From contig JAEXRH010000018.1 in NCBI GenBank assembly GCA_023438065.1, forward strand, positions 62,001 through 126,000: a stretch of 64,000 bases of DNA, written 5' to 3'. Both the position numbers and the translations under genes were made by a program. This document shows, one piece after another, positions 45,454-54,002 of this stretch (its first letter is position 1; each line of letters starts with the position of its first letter). The stretch is from Spirochaetota bacterium. Lineage in GTDB: Bacteria > Spirochaetota > Spirochaetia > Treponematales > Treponemataceae. The notes below the pieces were generated by a model. The model searched no databases. It was not told the origin of the DNA and saw only the letters and a program-made list of their open reading frames with translations.

Positions 45454-45723
45454 TCATGCGGGCATATTCGCGAAACCGCCCGCGTCCGTCACGTCCAGGA
45501 AGCCATTCGCCTTGAGCATCGCGCGCGCGATCGCGCTCCTGCCGCCCGAGGCGCAATAGACGACCACGGGGCGATCCTTCGGGCCGACCTCGGCCATGCG
45601 CGACGGAAGGAGATCGACGGGGATGTTCTTCGCCCCGGGAAAATGATCGTCCTTGTACTCTCCTGCCGTCCTCACGTCGATAACCGTCGCCCCCGCGAGA
45701 AGCTTCTCTTTTAGATCGCTCAT
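45454..45723 (-). CDS. single-domain rhodanese
   Basis: 89-aa cytoplasmic rhodanese of GlpE/PspE size: VIDVRTAGEYKDDHFPGA and VYCASGGRSAIA with the catalytic Cys. AAGGAGG fixes the start at 45723. Co-transcribed with the exported rhodanese downstream. Confidence 0.9.
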   Translation of the reverse strand: MSDLKEKLLAGATVIDVRTAGEYKDDHFPGAKNIPVDLLPSRMAEVGPKDRPVVVYCASGGRSAIARAMLKANGFLDVTDAGGFANMPA

Positions 45724-45876
45724 CCTGTTCCTCCTTGAGTGCACCGTGACGGCGATGCATCGCTATCCGTCATACTCAAGTATAGTCGTTCCGATTGCCT
45801 TGCGTACGTGACGAGATCACGGATTCGAGCGTTCCTTTCCGGGATACGGGGTATTCCGCCCCGAGCCCCGATGCGC

Positions 45877-45882
45877 TATACT
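45877..45882 (+). promoter_or_regulatory. leaderless-type -10 of Cys-rich gene
   Basis: TATACT ends 7 nt before GTG at 45890. A weak -35 (TTCCGC, 45854-45859) lies 17 nt upstream of it. The transcript is predicted to begin at the start codon. Confidence 0.5.
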
Positions 45883-45889
45883 TTCGCTC

Positions 45890-46138
45890 GTGACACGCGA
45901 CGGAAAAGCGGACTGTACCTTTTTCTCCAACGACGAATGCGAGTTCTGGCCCTGCCACGGGCTCGAAGGCCAGAACTGCCTTTTCTGCTATTGCCCGCTC
46001 TACCCCTTCGAGTGCGGCGGGGACTTCGTTCTCACCGCGGGCGTCAAGGACTGCTCCGCGTGCGCCATCGTGCACGCTCCCGGCGGTTACGAGTTCGTTC
46101 AGGAGGGTTTGAGGCGCGCGTACCCGGGAAAGGGATGA
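45890..46138 (+). CDS. cysteine-rich small-domain metal-binding protein
   Basis: 82 aa with nine Cys. It follows the pattern of the cysteine-rich small domain found in anaerobes (FFSNDECEFWPCHG, NCLFCYCPLY, CGG, GVKDCSAC), presumably a Zn or Fe-S site. In many anaerobes such proteins accompany cobalamin or thiol metabolism, but no such gene is adjacent. The start is GTG. Confidence 0.8.
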   Translation: MTRDGKADCTFFSNDECEFWPCHGLEGQNCLFCYCPLYPFECGGDFVLTAGVKDCSACAIVHAPGGYEFVQEGLRRAYPGKG

Positions 46139-46207
46139 GCGTCCCCTTCCCGCGGCGGCAAGCCGTATCGACGAAGCCCCGGCGCGCGGACGCCAGAGCC
46201 GTCTTCG

Positions 46208-46549
46208 CTAGCCTATCGCCTCGGGACCCCGTTCGCCCGTCCTGATGCGGACGCACTCGGCGAGGTCGTACACGAAGATCTTTCCATCGCCGAGCTCGCC
46301 GGTCCGAGCGCCTTTCTGGATCGCCTCGAGCGTCGGTTCGACAAACTCCTCGTTCACCGCGATCTCTATGCGAATCTTCCTGAGGAGATTTCCCGTTTCC
46401 TTCGTCCCGCGATAAAACTCGGTCACGCCCTTTTGCCGTCCGTGACCGAGCACCTCGGATACCGTGATGAGGTGCACGTCGGTCGCGTAGAGCGCATCCT
46501 TGACGTCGTCAAGCCGATAGGGTTGTATGATCGCCACGATCATCTTCAT
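46208..46549 (-). CDS. glnK: PII nitrogen regulatory protein (GlnK type)
   Basis: 113-aa PII trimer subunit. It binds ATP/ADP/2-oxoglutarate (GRQKG, residues 37-41) and should plug the adjacent Amt channel when nitrogen is plentiful. Position 51 of the T-loop, uridylylated Tyr in GlnB/GlnK, is Glu here (YRGTKE, residues 46-51). Start at 46549 with GGAGG upstream, 16 nt after amt. Confidence 0.95.
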   Translation of the reverse strand: MKMIVAIIQPYRLDDVKDALYATDVHLITVSEVLGHGRQKGVTEFYRGTKETGNLLRKIRIEIAVNEEFVEPTLEAIQKGARTGELGDGKIFVYDLAECVRIRTGERGPEAIG

Positions 46550-46565
46550 GGTAGTGCCTCCGCCG

Positions 46566-47858
46566 TCATTCAATGACCGTATACGCGCGCTCGTTGTGCT
46601 GCGTCGCGTCGAGGCCGATGGCCTCGTCCTTTTCCGTAACCCTCAGACCCATAACGCGATCGACGACCCAGAGAATCGCCGAGCTCCCGCAAAAGGCCGT
46701 AAAAATCGTGACGAGGGCCGCGAGCGCCTGAACGCCGAGTAACCTCGCTCCGCCGTACGCCAATCCCGCGATCCCGGCCCCGCCCGCCATCGCGAAACCG
46801 CGCGTTATCGCGGGATCGGCGAGGAGCCCCGTGCCGAGTATGCCGACAAGGCCCGCGATCCCGTGAACGCCGAAGGCGTCGAGCGAGTCGTCGTAGCCGA
46901 GCGCGTTCTTCACGAACACGACCATGAAGTAACACACGATTCCCGCCGCCGCGCCGAGCGCGAGCGCGCCCGCGAGGTTCACGAATCCCGCGGCCGGCGT
47001 GATGACGACGAGTCCCGCGACCCCGCCCGAGGCGAAGCCGAGGATCGTGGGCTTTCTCTGGATCGTCCAGTCGAGCGTCGCCCAGGCGATCGCGGCGGCG
47101 GCGGCGGCCATGTTGGTGTTGAGAAAAGCCATCGCGGCGAGACCGTCCGCGGCGAGACCGGAACCCGCGTTGAAGCCGAACCAGCCGAACCAGAGCATGG
47201 CCGCGCCCGCGAGCGTATAGGTCAAGTCATGAGGGGGAGCCCCGCGAAGGTTTCGCCTTTTACCGAGCGCGAGGGCGCACGCGAGCGCGCTGAAGCCGGA
47301 GTTGATCTCGACGACGGTGCCGCCGGCGAAGTCGGCGAGTCCCATCCTCGCGAAAAGTCCGTTGGTCGACCACATCATGTGCGTGAGGGGGACGTAGACC
47401 GCGACCGTCCAGAGCGCGACGAAAAGGACGAAGGAGGGAAACTTCATGCGCTCTGCCATCGCGCCCGAGATAACCGCGGGGGTGATCACCGCGAACATGC
47501 ACTGAAACGCGATGAAGGCGACGTGCGGGACGCGCCCGGCGGCGTCGCTGACGAAATACGGGCTCGGGTCGGAGGGACCTATTCCCGCGAGCATCGCCCA
47601 CCTGAAATCCCCGAGAATCCCGGGAACGAGTTCGCCCGGGCTGAACGCGAGACTGTAGCCGAAGGCCACCCAGATGACGCTCACGACGCCGAGGCTCGTG
47701 AAGCTTTGCATCATGATATTGAGCACGTTTTTTTTCTTGACGAGGCCGCCGTAAAACATCCCCAGGGCGGGGACGGTCATGAACATGACAAGGGCAGCGG
47801 AAAGAAGCACCCAGACGGTATTGGCCCCGCTGATGTGCACGACAGATTCCGAAACCAT
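46566..47858 (-). CDS. amt: ammonium transporter (Amt/Mep/Rh)
   Basis: 430-aa channel with about eleven helices. The substrate-site Asp is retained (DFAGGTVVEINSG, Asp176), but the first His of the conserved twin-His pair is Glu184. The second His is present (FGVHGIAGLVG, His332). A His-to-Glu change at the first position is known in yeast Mep1/Mep3. ATG at 47858 has GGAGG. It forms the classical amt-glnK operon. The 158-bp upstream gap shows no sigma54 site that I can support. Confidence 0.95.
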   Translation of the reverse strand: MVSESVVHISGANTVWVLLSAALVMFMTVPALGMFYGGLVKKKNVLNIMMQSFTSLGVVSVIWVAFGYSLAFSPGELVPGILGDFRWAMLAGIGPSDPSPYFVSDAAGRVPHVAFIAFQCMFAVITPAVISGAMAERMKFPSFVLFVALWTVAVYVPLTHMMWSTNGLFARMGLADFAGGTVVEINSGFSALACALALGKRRNLRGAPPHDLTYTLAGAAMLWFGWFGFNAGSGLAADGLAAMAFLNTNMAAAAAAIAWATLDWTIQRKPTILGFASGGVAGLVVITPAAGFVNLAGALALGAAAGIVCYFMVVFVKNALGYDDSLDAFGVHGIAGLVGILGTGLLADPAITRGFAMAGGAGIAGLAYGGARLLGVQALAALVTIFTAFCGSSAILWVVDRVMGLRVTEKDEAIGLDATQHNERAYTVIE

Positions 47859-48016
47859 ACAACCTCCGTTGATCATTCGGTTTGTGCATTACAGAGAAAG
47901 GTAGAAAATATCGTCTTTGAGAGTTCCTACGGTTTGCAGGGTAGAAAGGTTCGTCGTTGAATCTCTACGAGCGTAAGGACTTTTTTATCATGAACCGGAC
48001 AAAAAGATCAACACGT

Positions 48017-49228
48017 TCACGCGCGAAAAAGCGGGCCGACGGAGAGAAGCTCCCGTCGCGCGAGCTCGGTAAGGGTTCCCGGCGCGGGTACGCCGTCAAC
48101 GCCACGCGAAACGTCGGACCCGCCCTCGCCGAGCGCCGCGACGAGTTCCTCCGGGGTCCAGAGTCTCACCTCCTCGACCTCCCCGGGATCGCAGGCGAAG
48201 GACGCGTCGCGCGAAAGCGTCGCGACGAAGACGAACACGAGCTCGCGTTCGATATCGGTTTCCCAGATAAACCGACCGACGGGCCGTGCCCCGGAGGCGA
48301 TTCCGACAAGCCCGATCTCCTCCCGCGTTTCACGCTCGAGCGCGCGCTCGATCGTCTCCCCGAAGGAAACGTGCCCGCCGACCGCGCAATCCCATCGGCC
48401 CGGCTGCACGAGCTTCGTCGCCGAGCGCTTTTGCATCCAGTACGAACCCGAGCCGTCGGAGAGCCAGAGACGTACGACCGGATGAAGCGGCTTCTCGCCG
48501 CCCGAGTGGCAACGGGGACGTTCCGCCTTCGCTATCACCCGGCCCTCGGCGTCGATCACCGGCAAAAACTCCCCGGTGCCCTCGGCCATGCCGGATCCGA
48601 CGCCCGCCGAAACGCGAGCGTCGCCCGCGCTTCGCGGGAACGCGGCGCGTCGCGTACGCCACGCCCGCTTCGCCAGGACGATCAGGGAAGGCACGGTCCA
48701 TGCCGCGACGTACGCGAGCGACAGGATCCAGAAAAGCGCGCCCGCGACGAAATTCCACGCGTCCTTCGACCACCGGAGGGCGGCGACCGCCGTGAGAAGC
48801 GAATGCGCGAGGGTGAGAAACGCGAAGCCCGCGACCATGGCCGTCATCCGCGAAACCGCCTCGCGGGGAAGCTCCCCGAGGCCGGCTTTCCGCTCGAGAT
48901 ACGGCATGAAAAGCCGGTGCGGCCCGAGGGTACCCAAAATCATCATGAGGGCGAGCACCGCGCCCGAGACGGCGGGCTTCAGCCGGAAATAAACGGGATC
49001 GGAAAGCGCCCAGGAGACGGCGCCCATCGCGACGAGAAGGACGGTATCCGCGAGCGAGAAGGCGTCAACCCGCTTTTCCCGCGCAAGGATAACGAGAAAC
49101 TCGCCCAGGCCGAGCGCGACGCCCGCAACGAGGCCGGCTGTCTCGCCGAACAGCGACTCGACGACGATGTACGCGAGAATCGGCGCGAAACCGGGAAGAA
49201 AGGAGAGAATCGGGTTATTGAATCGCAT
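48017..49228 (-). CDS. YciB/IspZ-like membrane domain fused to Nudix hydrolase
   Basis: 403 aa. Residues about 1-190 carry five or six membrane helices resembling intracellular septation protein A (motif LSDPVYFRLKPA). Residues about 215-395 are a Nudix domain (box GGHVSFGETIERALERE followed by TREEIGL) of the isopentenyl-diphosphate-isomerase/YfcD-like kind, with WDCAVGGH. The two are joined by a short Arg/Ala-rich linker with continuous coding bias. The Nudix part should face the cytoplasm and act on a membrane-related or prenyl diphosphate, which is inference. Confidence 0.8.
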   Translation of the reverse strand: MRFNNPILSFLPGFAPILAYIVVESLFGETAGLVAGVALGLGEFLVILAREKRVDAFSLADTVLLVAMGAVSWALSDPVYFRLKPAVSGAVLALMMILGTLGPHRLFMPYLERKAGLGELPREAVSRMTAMVAGFAFLTLAHSLLTAVAALRWSKDAWNFVAGALFWILSLAYVAAWTVPSLIVLAKRAWRTRRAAFPRSAGDARVSAGVGSGMAEGTGEFLPVIDAEGRVIAKAERPRCHSGGEKPLHPVVRLWLSDGSGSYWMQKRSATKLVQPGRWDCAVGGHVSFGETIERALERETREEIGLVGIASGARPVGRFIWETDIERELVFVFVATLSRDASFACDPGEVEEVRLWTPEELVAALGEGGSDVSRGVDGVPAPGTLTELARRELLSVGPLFRA

Positions 49229-49236
49229 CGGGCATC

Positions 49237-49265
49237 AGTATAGCGGGAGTCGCCCGCCCCAACAA
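49237..49265 (-). promoter_or_regulatory. leaderless-type promoter of YciB-Nudix gene
   Basis: Minus strand TTGTTG (49265-49260), 17-nt spacer, TATACT (49242-49237), ATG 8 nt later, no ribosome site. Confidence 0.6.
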
Positions 49266-49352
49266 TACGGGTAACGCGTAAAACGCGTTTGACCTTTTCG
49301 CGACCCGCCCTTACACTGGACGATATCCCTCGCCACGGAAAGAGGAAACACG

Positions 49353-50561
49353 ATGACCGAACGCAGAGAAACGCATCCCAATCCGCTGCCGCTCGCCGTC
49401 AAGGCATGCCTCGCGCTACTCGCACTGTCGATCCTATTCGCGGGATGCGAGGCCCGACCCGAAGCGGGGGAGAAGCCCGAACTGAGCGACATTACCCTGA
49501 GCGCCGGAATCCTCGAGCCGGCGTTTTCCCCTGCCGTGACCGAATACGCGATAACCGTACCGAACGGCGAAACGTCCTTCGTGGCGACGGGAAAACCCGC
49601 GCGTCCCGACGTGAGGTCCGCCGGACAATCGGGAAAAACGATCAAGCTCTCGGTCGGCAAGAACGCGGTCGTTATCGAGGCGCGGGGAAAACGGGGAACG
49701 AGGAAACGATACTCGCTCACCGTTGACCGCGCGGGCGATTATTCGTCCCGCGCCGTTCCCTCGCTGACGCTCGCCTTCGTTCCCGCAGGCCGGTTCACCC
49801 GGGACTCCGATCCCGGGAACGTCAGCGTGATCCGGTCGGGCTTCAGGATCAGCCGGCACGAGATAACCCGCTCGCAGTATCTCGCGGTCATGGGAATCGA
49901 CCCGAGCAACACGATGTACTCGAGCGGCCTTGACGACCCGGTGCAGACGGTCAACTGGTACCAGGCCATCGCGTTCGCGAACCGGCTGAGCGCGGCCGAC
50001 GGGCTCGAGCCCGCGTATCGCGTCAGCGGCGTCGACTTCGCGAAATTGGCCTTCCGCGACATCCCGACGGGCGCGGACGCGCGATGGGACTCCGCGAAGG
50101 TGGACTGGAAAGCCTCGGGGTACCGGTTACCGACCGAACTGGAATGGACGTGGGCGGCGATGGGCGCGACCGGAAGTCCCGACAAGCCCTTCGCGGGAAG
50201 CGCGAACGGGAACGACATTGCCTCGTACGCGGTATACGGCAACTACGGGGACGATCCCGGAAGGACGCGGGCGCACCGGTCTAACCCCGTCGGAAGCAAG
50301 CTGCCGAACGAGCTCGGCCTCTACGACATGAGCGGCAACATATGGGAGTGGTGCTGGGACTGGTATGGGGAATACCCGACGGGCGAGGTCGTCTCGGACG
50401 ATCCCGACGGGCGCGGGCGGGGACCGACGACCGGAAAGGCCCGAGTCTGCAGGGGCGGCAGCTGGAGCCGCGAAGCTTCCTATTGCGCGGTCTCGAACCG
50501 CCGAAGCCTCGAGCCCCATATCGCCTACATATATTTCGGTTTCCGCGTAGCGCGTCCCTAG
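49353..50561 (+). CDS. lipoprotein with cadherin-like sandwich and FGE/SUMF1 domain
   Basis: 402 aa. Lipobox LFAGC (Cys32), a cadherin-like beta-sandwich (about 42-130: LSDITLSAG...YAITVPNG), and a formylglycine-generating-enzyme-fold domain (about 135-402: HEITRSQYLAVMG, YRLPTELEWTWAA, GLYDMSGNIWEWCWDWY, GGSW). True FGEs have two catalytic Cys in the region after GGS; here only one is kept (SREASYC), so it is more likely a structural or ligand-binding SUMF1 relative. The barrel gene follows after 64 nt. Confidence 0.85.
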   Translation: MTERRETHPNPLPLAVKACLALLALSILFAGCEARPEAGEKPELSDITLSAGILEPAFSPAVTEYAITVPNGETSFVATGKPARPDVRSAGQSGKTIKLSVGKNAVVIEARGKRGTRKRYSLTVDRAGDYSSRAVPSLTLAFVPAGRFTRDSDPGNVSVIRSGFRISRHEITRSQYLAVMGIDPSNTMYSSGLDDPVQTVNWYQAIAFANRLSAADGLEPAYRVSGVDFAKLAFRDIPTGADARWDSAKVDWKASGYRLPTELEWTWAAMGATGSPDKPFAGSANGNDIASYAVYGNYGDDPGRTRAHRSNPVGSKLPNELGLYDMSGNIWEWCWDWYGEYPTGEVVSDDPDGRGRGPTTGKARVCRGGSWSREASYCAVSNRRSLEPHIAYIYFGFRVARP

Positions 50562-50625
50562 GCCGCGCGCGGCGGACCGCGTACGAACGGGACAATGGCC
50601 AAACGACAAAAAGGATACCGCAAAG

Positions 50626-51453
50626 ATGGATAGATTTCGCCTTCCAACAGCCCTGTGCGTCCTCACGCTCCTCGCCGTCTATCCGTCGGTCGCCGAAAGC
50701 GACTTCTCCGAACGCGTCAGGATCGCGACGCTCAACGCGGGATGGTATACGAACGAATACGCGGATACGGAGCGGGGACTCGATCTCGGGGAGACGGGTC
50801 CCTTCTACGGGGCTTACGCGCAATGGGTCGAAACGGGTAAGTTCCAGGCGAATATTTTCGGCTACCTCGCACCCGACGTCAACGACGCGCGCGTCGCCGG
50901 GCTTCACGCGAACGCGGACGCCTACTTCCTCGGCAACGCGCTCGGATCCTTCGCCGCGGGGCTCGACGCCGAGCGGATCAGCGTCGACATGGACTCAGGC
51001 GACTCGATCGCGGGGCTCGAGAACTTCGAGATGCGCACCGACGTGACCGTCGCGATCGCGCGGGCGGGGTTCCGGTTCGCCGTAGCGCCCTCGTCAAGGA
51101 TTCGCGCGACGCTTTTTCCGTACGGCGGGTACGCGTGGGAACGCGACTCCGGCACGCTCACGATCAATCCCGCCGGTCCCCCCGCTTACACGCCGGAAAT
51201 GCGCATCGATCTTGACGACGCGCTCCTCTACCCCGTTTGGGGCGTGAATTTCTCGGTTCGCGCGTTTTACGCGATCGAGCTGACCGGCAAGTATCTCGCG
51301 CAATATCGCGACGAAGACCTCCTCGGCACGGCGACGGCGCAGGTCAACGTTTTCCTCCCCTGGAGTCTCGTCGCCTCCTATCAATATAAATTCATGGAAC
51401 GTTCCTCGGGGAACGATTCCTATCATTTATTCGGCGTGGGAACGGCGTTCTAG
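50626..51453 (+). CDS. predicted outer-membrane protein
   Basis: 275 aa. Signal peptide (VAES near residue 24), then repeated amphipathic beta-strands with Gly/aromatic alternation and a C-terminal Phe (FGVGTAF), fitting an outer-membrane barrel. No named family recognised. AAAAGGA lies about 11 nt upstream of the ATG. Probably co-transcribed with the FGE-like lipoprotein. Confidence 0.65.
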   Translation: MDRFRLPTALCVLTLLAVYPSVAESDFSERVRIATLNAGWYTNEYADTERGLDLGETGPFYGAYAQWVETGKFQANIFGYLAPDVNDARVAGLHANADAYFLGNALGSFAAGLDAERISVDMDSGDSIAGLENFEMRTDVTVAIARAGFRFAVAPSSRIRATLFPYGGYAWERDSGTLTINPAGPPAYTPEMRIDLDDALLYPVWGVNFSVRAFYAIELTGKYLAQYRDEDLLGTATAQVNVFLPWSLVASYQYKFMERSSGNDSYHLFGVGTAF

Positions 51454-51507
51454 GCCCTCGCGGACGAACGGCTCCCGGACACGCCGGAAACCGAAAAGGA
51501 GAAAAAC

Positions 51508-53067
51508 ATGCGCGTATACGAAGGAACCGTCATTACCTGCGACGACAAGGGAAGCGTCGCCCGCTATCTCGTCGAGGACGCAGGGAAGATCGCCCACGTC
51601 GGGAACGAGCTCCCCGAGCGATACCTGAAGGCGGAACGCGTCGATCTCGCATCGGGCGCGCTCTGCCCGGCCTTCGCCGACACACACATCCACTTTCTCT
51701 CGAACGCGATCTTCACCGGCGGGCTCGACGTGCGCTCCGCTCGGGACGTCGACTCGGTCAAGGATCAGGTCGCGCGGTACGCGGCGGCGAGCAGGGACCG
51801 GATCGTGCTCGGCTTCGGGGCGTCTCCCCACGCGGTCGCCGAGCGCCGTCTCGTCACGAAGGCCGATCTCGACGAGGCCGCGCCCGCCAAGCCCGTCTAT
51901 CTCGTCAAGTACGACGGGCACGCCGCCGTCGCCAATACCGCCATGCTCGACCTCCTCCCCGATAGCGTGCGGAGCCAACGCGGCTACGACGGCGAAACGG
52001 GGCTGCTCACGCAGGAGGCGTTCTTCCGCGCGACGGATCGCGTCACCGGGACCGTTTCCCTTCCCGCGACGGTCGGCATGATGCTCCGCGCCGCGGACGC
52101 GATGGCCGCGCGGGGGATCGGCATCGTCCACTCCGTGAGCGGCGTCGGATTCCCCGGGGACATCGACGTAAGCCTTGAAAGCCTTTTCGCGCGCGGCCTC
52201 AGGAACGAGATCGCCTACCGCGTTTTCTTCCAGACCCTCGAGGCGAAAAAAGCCGTCGCGCGGCGCCTGCCCCGGATCGGGGGCTGCTTCGCGACCGCGC
52301 TCGACGGCTGCTTCGGCTCGCTCGACGCGGCCCTGTACGAACCCTACGAAGGAACCGACAGCCGGGGGATCCTCTACTACGACGACGAGCGCGTCTTCCG
52401 CTTCGCGCGCGAGGCGAACCGCGCGGGGCTCCAGATCGAGATGCACGCGATCGGGGATCGCGCCTTCGACCAGGCGGTCACCGCCATCGAGCGCGCGCTC
52501 GAGGACTTTCCCCGCGCCGACCACCGGCACACGATCATCCACGCGTGCCTCCCGACCGAAAAGGGACTCGAGACCTCGGCGCGGCTCGGGATCGCCTTTG
52601 CCGTCCAACCGGCGTTCCTCCAATGGGACCAGGAGCCGCTCTCCTACCTCGAGACTATCATGGGGCCCCGCGTGCGGAGCCTCACCCCGCTCCGGACGAT
52701 GAGCGATCTCGGCATAGTCATGGCCGGCGGCTCCGACGGCCCGTGCACCGTGCCCGACCCGATCGCGGGAATCCACGCGTCATGCAATCACGGAGATCCC
52801 GAGCAGGCCCTCACCGTCCAGGAAGCGCTCAACCTCTTTACCCGGAACGCAGCCTGGCTTTGCTTCGACGAGAAGGAACGCGGAAGCCTCGAGCCGGGAA
52901 AGCGGGCGGACTTCGCCCTCCTCGACCGGAACCTCCTCGCCGTCCCGAGGGAGTCGATTCGCGAGACGAAGGTACTCGGCCTCACGCTCGGCGGAAAGCC
53001 CTATTCTCCCGGCGAGGGAAGTCTCGAGCTGATCGCGCGGGGCCTGTTTTCGCGAAGGAAGATTTGA
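51508..53067 (+). CDS. amidohydrolase (YtcJ/LAF3 type)
   Basis: 519-aa metal-dependent hydrolase: metal motif DTHIHFLS, KYDGHAAVANTAML, EMHAIGDRAFDQAV, later IIHACLPT and GGSDGPCTVPDP, and C-terminal LFTRNAAWLCF...GKRADFALLD. These give the usual amidohydrolase barrel of the YtcJ subgroup; substrates of the subgroup are mostly unknown amides. No signal peptide. A strong AAGGAGAAAA site. The convergent EamA gene follows after 30 nt. Confidence 0.88.
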   Translation: MRVYEGTVITCDDKGSVARYLVEDAGKIAHVGNELPERYLKAERVDLASGALCPAFADTHIHFLSNAIFTGGLDVRSARDVDSVKDQVARYAAASRDRIVLGFGASPHAVAERRLVTKADLDEAAPAKPVYLVKYDGHAAVANTAMLDLLPDSVRSQRGYDGETGLLTQEAFFRATDRVTGTVSLPATVGMMLRAADAMAARGIGIVHSVSGVGFPGDIDVSLESLFARGLRNEIAYRVFFQTLEAKKAVARRLPRIGGCFATALDGCFGSLDAALYEPYEGTDSRGILYYDDERVFRFAREANRAGLQIEMHAIGDRAFDQAVTAIERALEDFPRADHRHTIIHACLPTEKGLETSARLGIAFAVQPAFLQWDQEPLSYLETIMGPRVRSLTPLRTMSDLGIVMAGGSDGPCTVPDPIAGIHASCNHGDPEQALTVQEALNLFTRNAAWLCFDEKERGSLEPGKRADFALLDRNLLAVPRESIRETKVLGLTLGGKPYSPGEGSLELIARGLFSRRKI

Positions 53068-53097
53068 CGGCACCGCCGCGGGCTCGGCGAGGATTCG

Positions 53098-54000
53098 CTA
53101 GACGAAGAAAAGGGCGAGACCCGCGACCGCGAGGACCGCGCCGAGAATGGCGAGCGGCGCCACCTTGCGGCGGAAGATAATGACCGACGGGGGGATGATC
53201 AGTATCGGCGAAAGCGAGCTCAAGGTCGAAACGACGCCCGCGTTCGCGTTCTGGATCGCGAAGAGGAGAAGTCCCACCCCGACGAAGGGGCCGAATATCG
53301 CGGCGGTCGCGATGAGCGGGAGCGCGGTCCGGTTCCGGATCGCCTTGCCGACCTCGCCGAGCTTTCCCGTCGCGAGCGCGAAAAGAAGGAAACCGACGAG
53401 CGCGCTCGCGATCCTCACCTGGGTCGCGTATATCGTGTTCACCCCTTTCGCGCCCGCCTTCGTCAGCAAGGTCGCCGCGGCCATGGCGACCGCCGAGAGA
53501 ACGCCATACAGGACGCCCAGGCGATACCGACCCGGCTCCGCGGGCGTTCCCGACGGGGCGCCGCGATTGCCCGAGACGACGGCGAGCGATATCCCCCCGA
53601 CGCAGAGCGCCATCCCCGCGAGGGACCAGGGTCCCGGCTTCTCGCCGAAGACGAGGAACGCGCCGATCGCGGTAAAGGGAACGGAGAGGGACATCACGAG
53701 CATCGAGAGCCGGGAACCGATCCAGGAATACGCATGGAGAAGAAAGTAGTCGCCGATCACGAAGCCGACGAGGCCCGAGGCGGCGAGAAAGGTCCATGCG
53801 GAAGATGTGAGCCCCGCCGGCAGCGGATATCCCGTCGCGATAAAGGCGAGCGCGAGAAGATACACGCTCCCGAACGCGACCTTGAGGGTATTGACCGCCA
53901 TCACGCCGACTCGCCGGACGGCGTTTTCCATGATGAGCGCGGCGACCGTCCACGAGACGGCGGTCCCGAAGGCGGCGAGTTCCCCGATATGGTCGATCAT
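53098..54000 (-). CDS. EamA/DMT-family transporter
   Basis: 300-aa membrane protein with ten predicted helices in two EamA repeats, a drug/metabolite exporter-type carrier. It starts 2 nt after the stop of the GntR-type regulator, so it is co-translated with it and presumably controlled by it. Substrate unknown. Confidence 0.85.
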   Translation of the reverse strand: MIDHIGELAAFGTAVSWTVAALIMENAVRRVGVMAVNTLKVAFGSVYLLALAFIATGYPLPAGLTSSAWTFLAASGLVGFVIGDYFLLHAYSWIGSRLSMLVMSLSVPFTAIGAFLVFGEKPGPWSLAGMALCVGGISLAVVSGNRGAPSGTPAEPGRYRLGVLYGVLSAVAMAAATLLTKAGAKGVNTIYATQVRIASALVGFLLFALATGKLGEVGKAIRNRTALPLIATAAIFGPFVGVGLLLFAIQNANAGVVSTLSSLSPILIIPPSVIIFRRKVAPLAILGAVLAVAGLALFFV

Positions 54001-54002
54001 CG

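Noticed and set aside
47859..48016. sigma54/NtrC promoter of amt-glnK
   Set aside because: No GG-N10-GC pair with flanking consensus found in this interval on the minus strand.
49353..50561. Active formylglycine-generating enzyme
   Set aside because: Lacks one of the two catalytic cysteines and is an exported lipoprotein.
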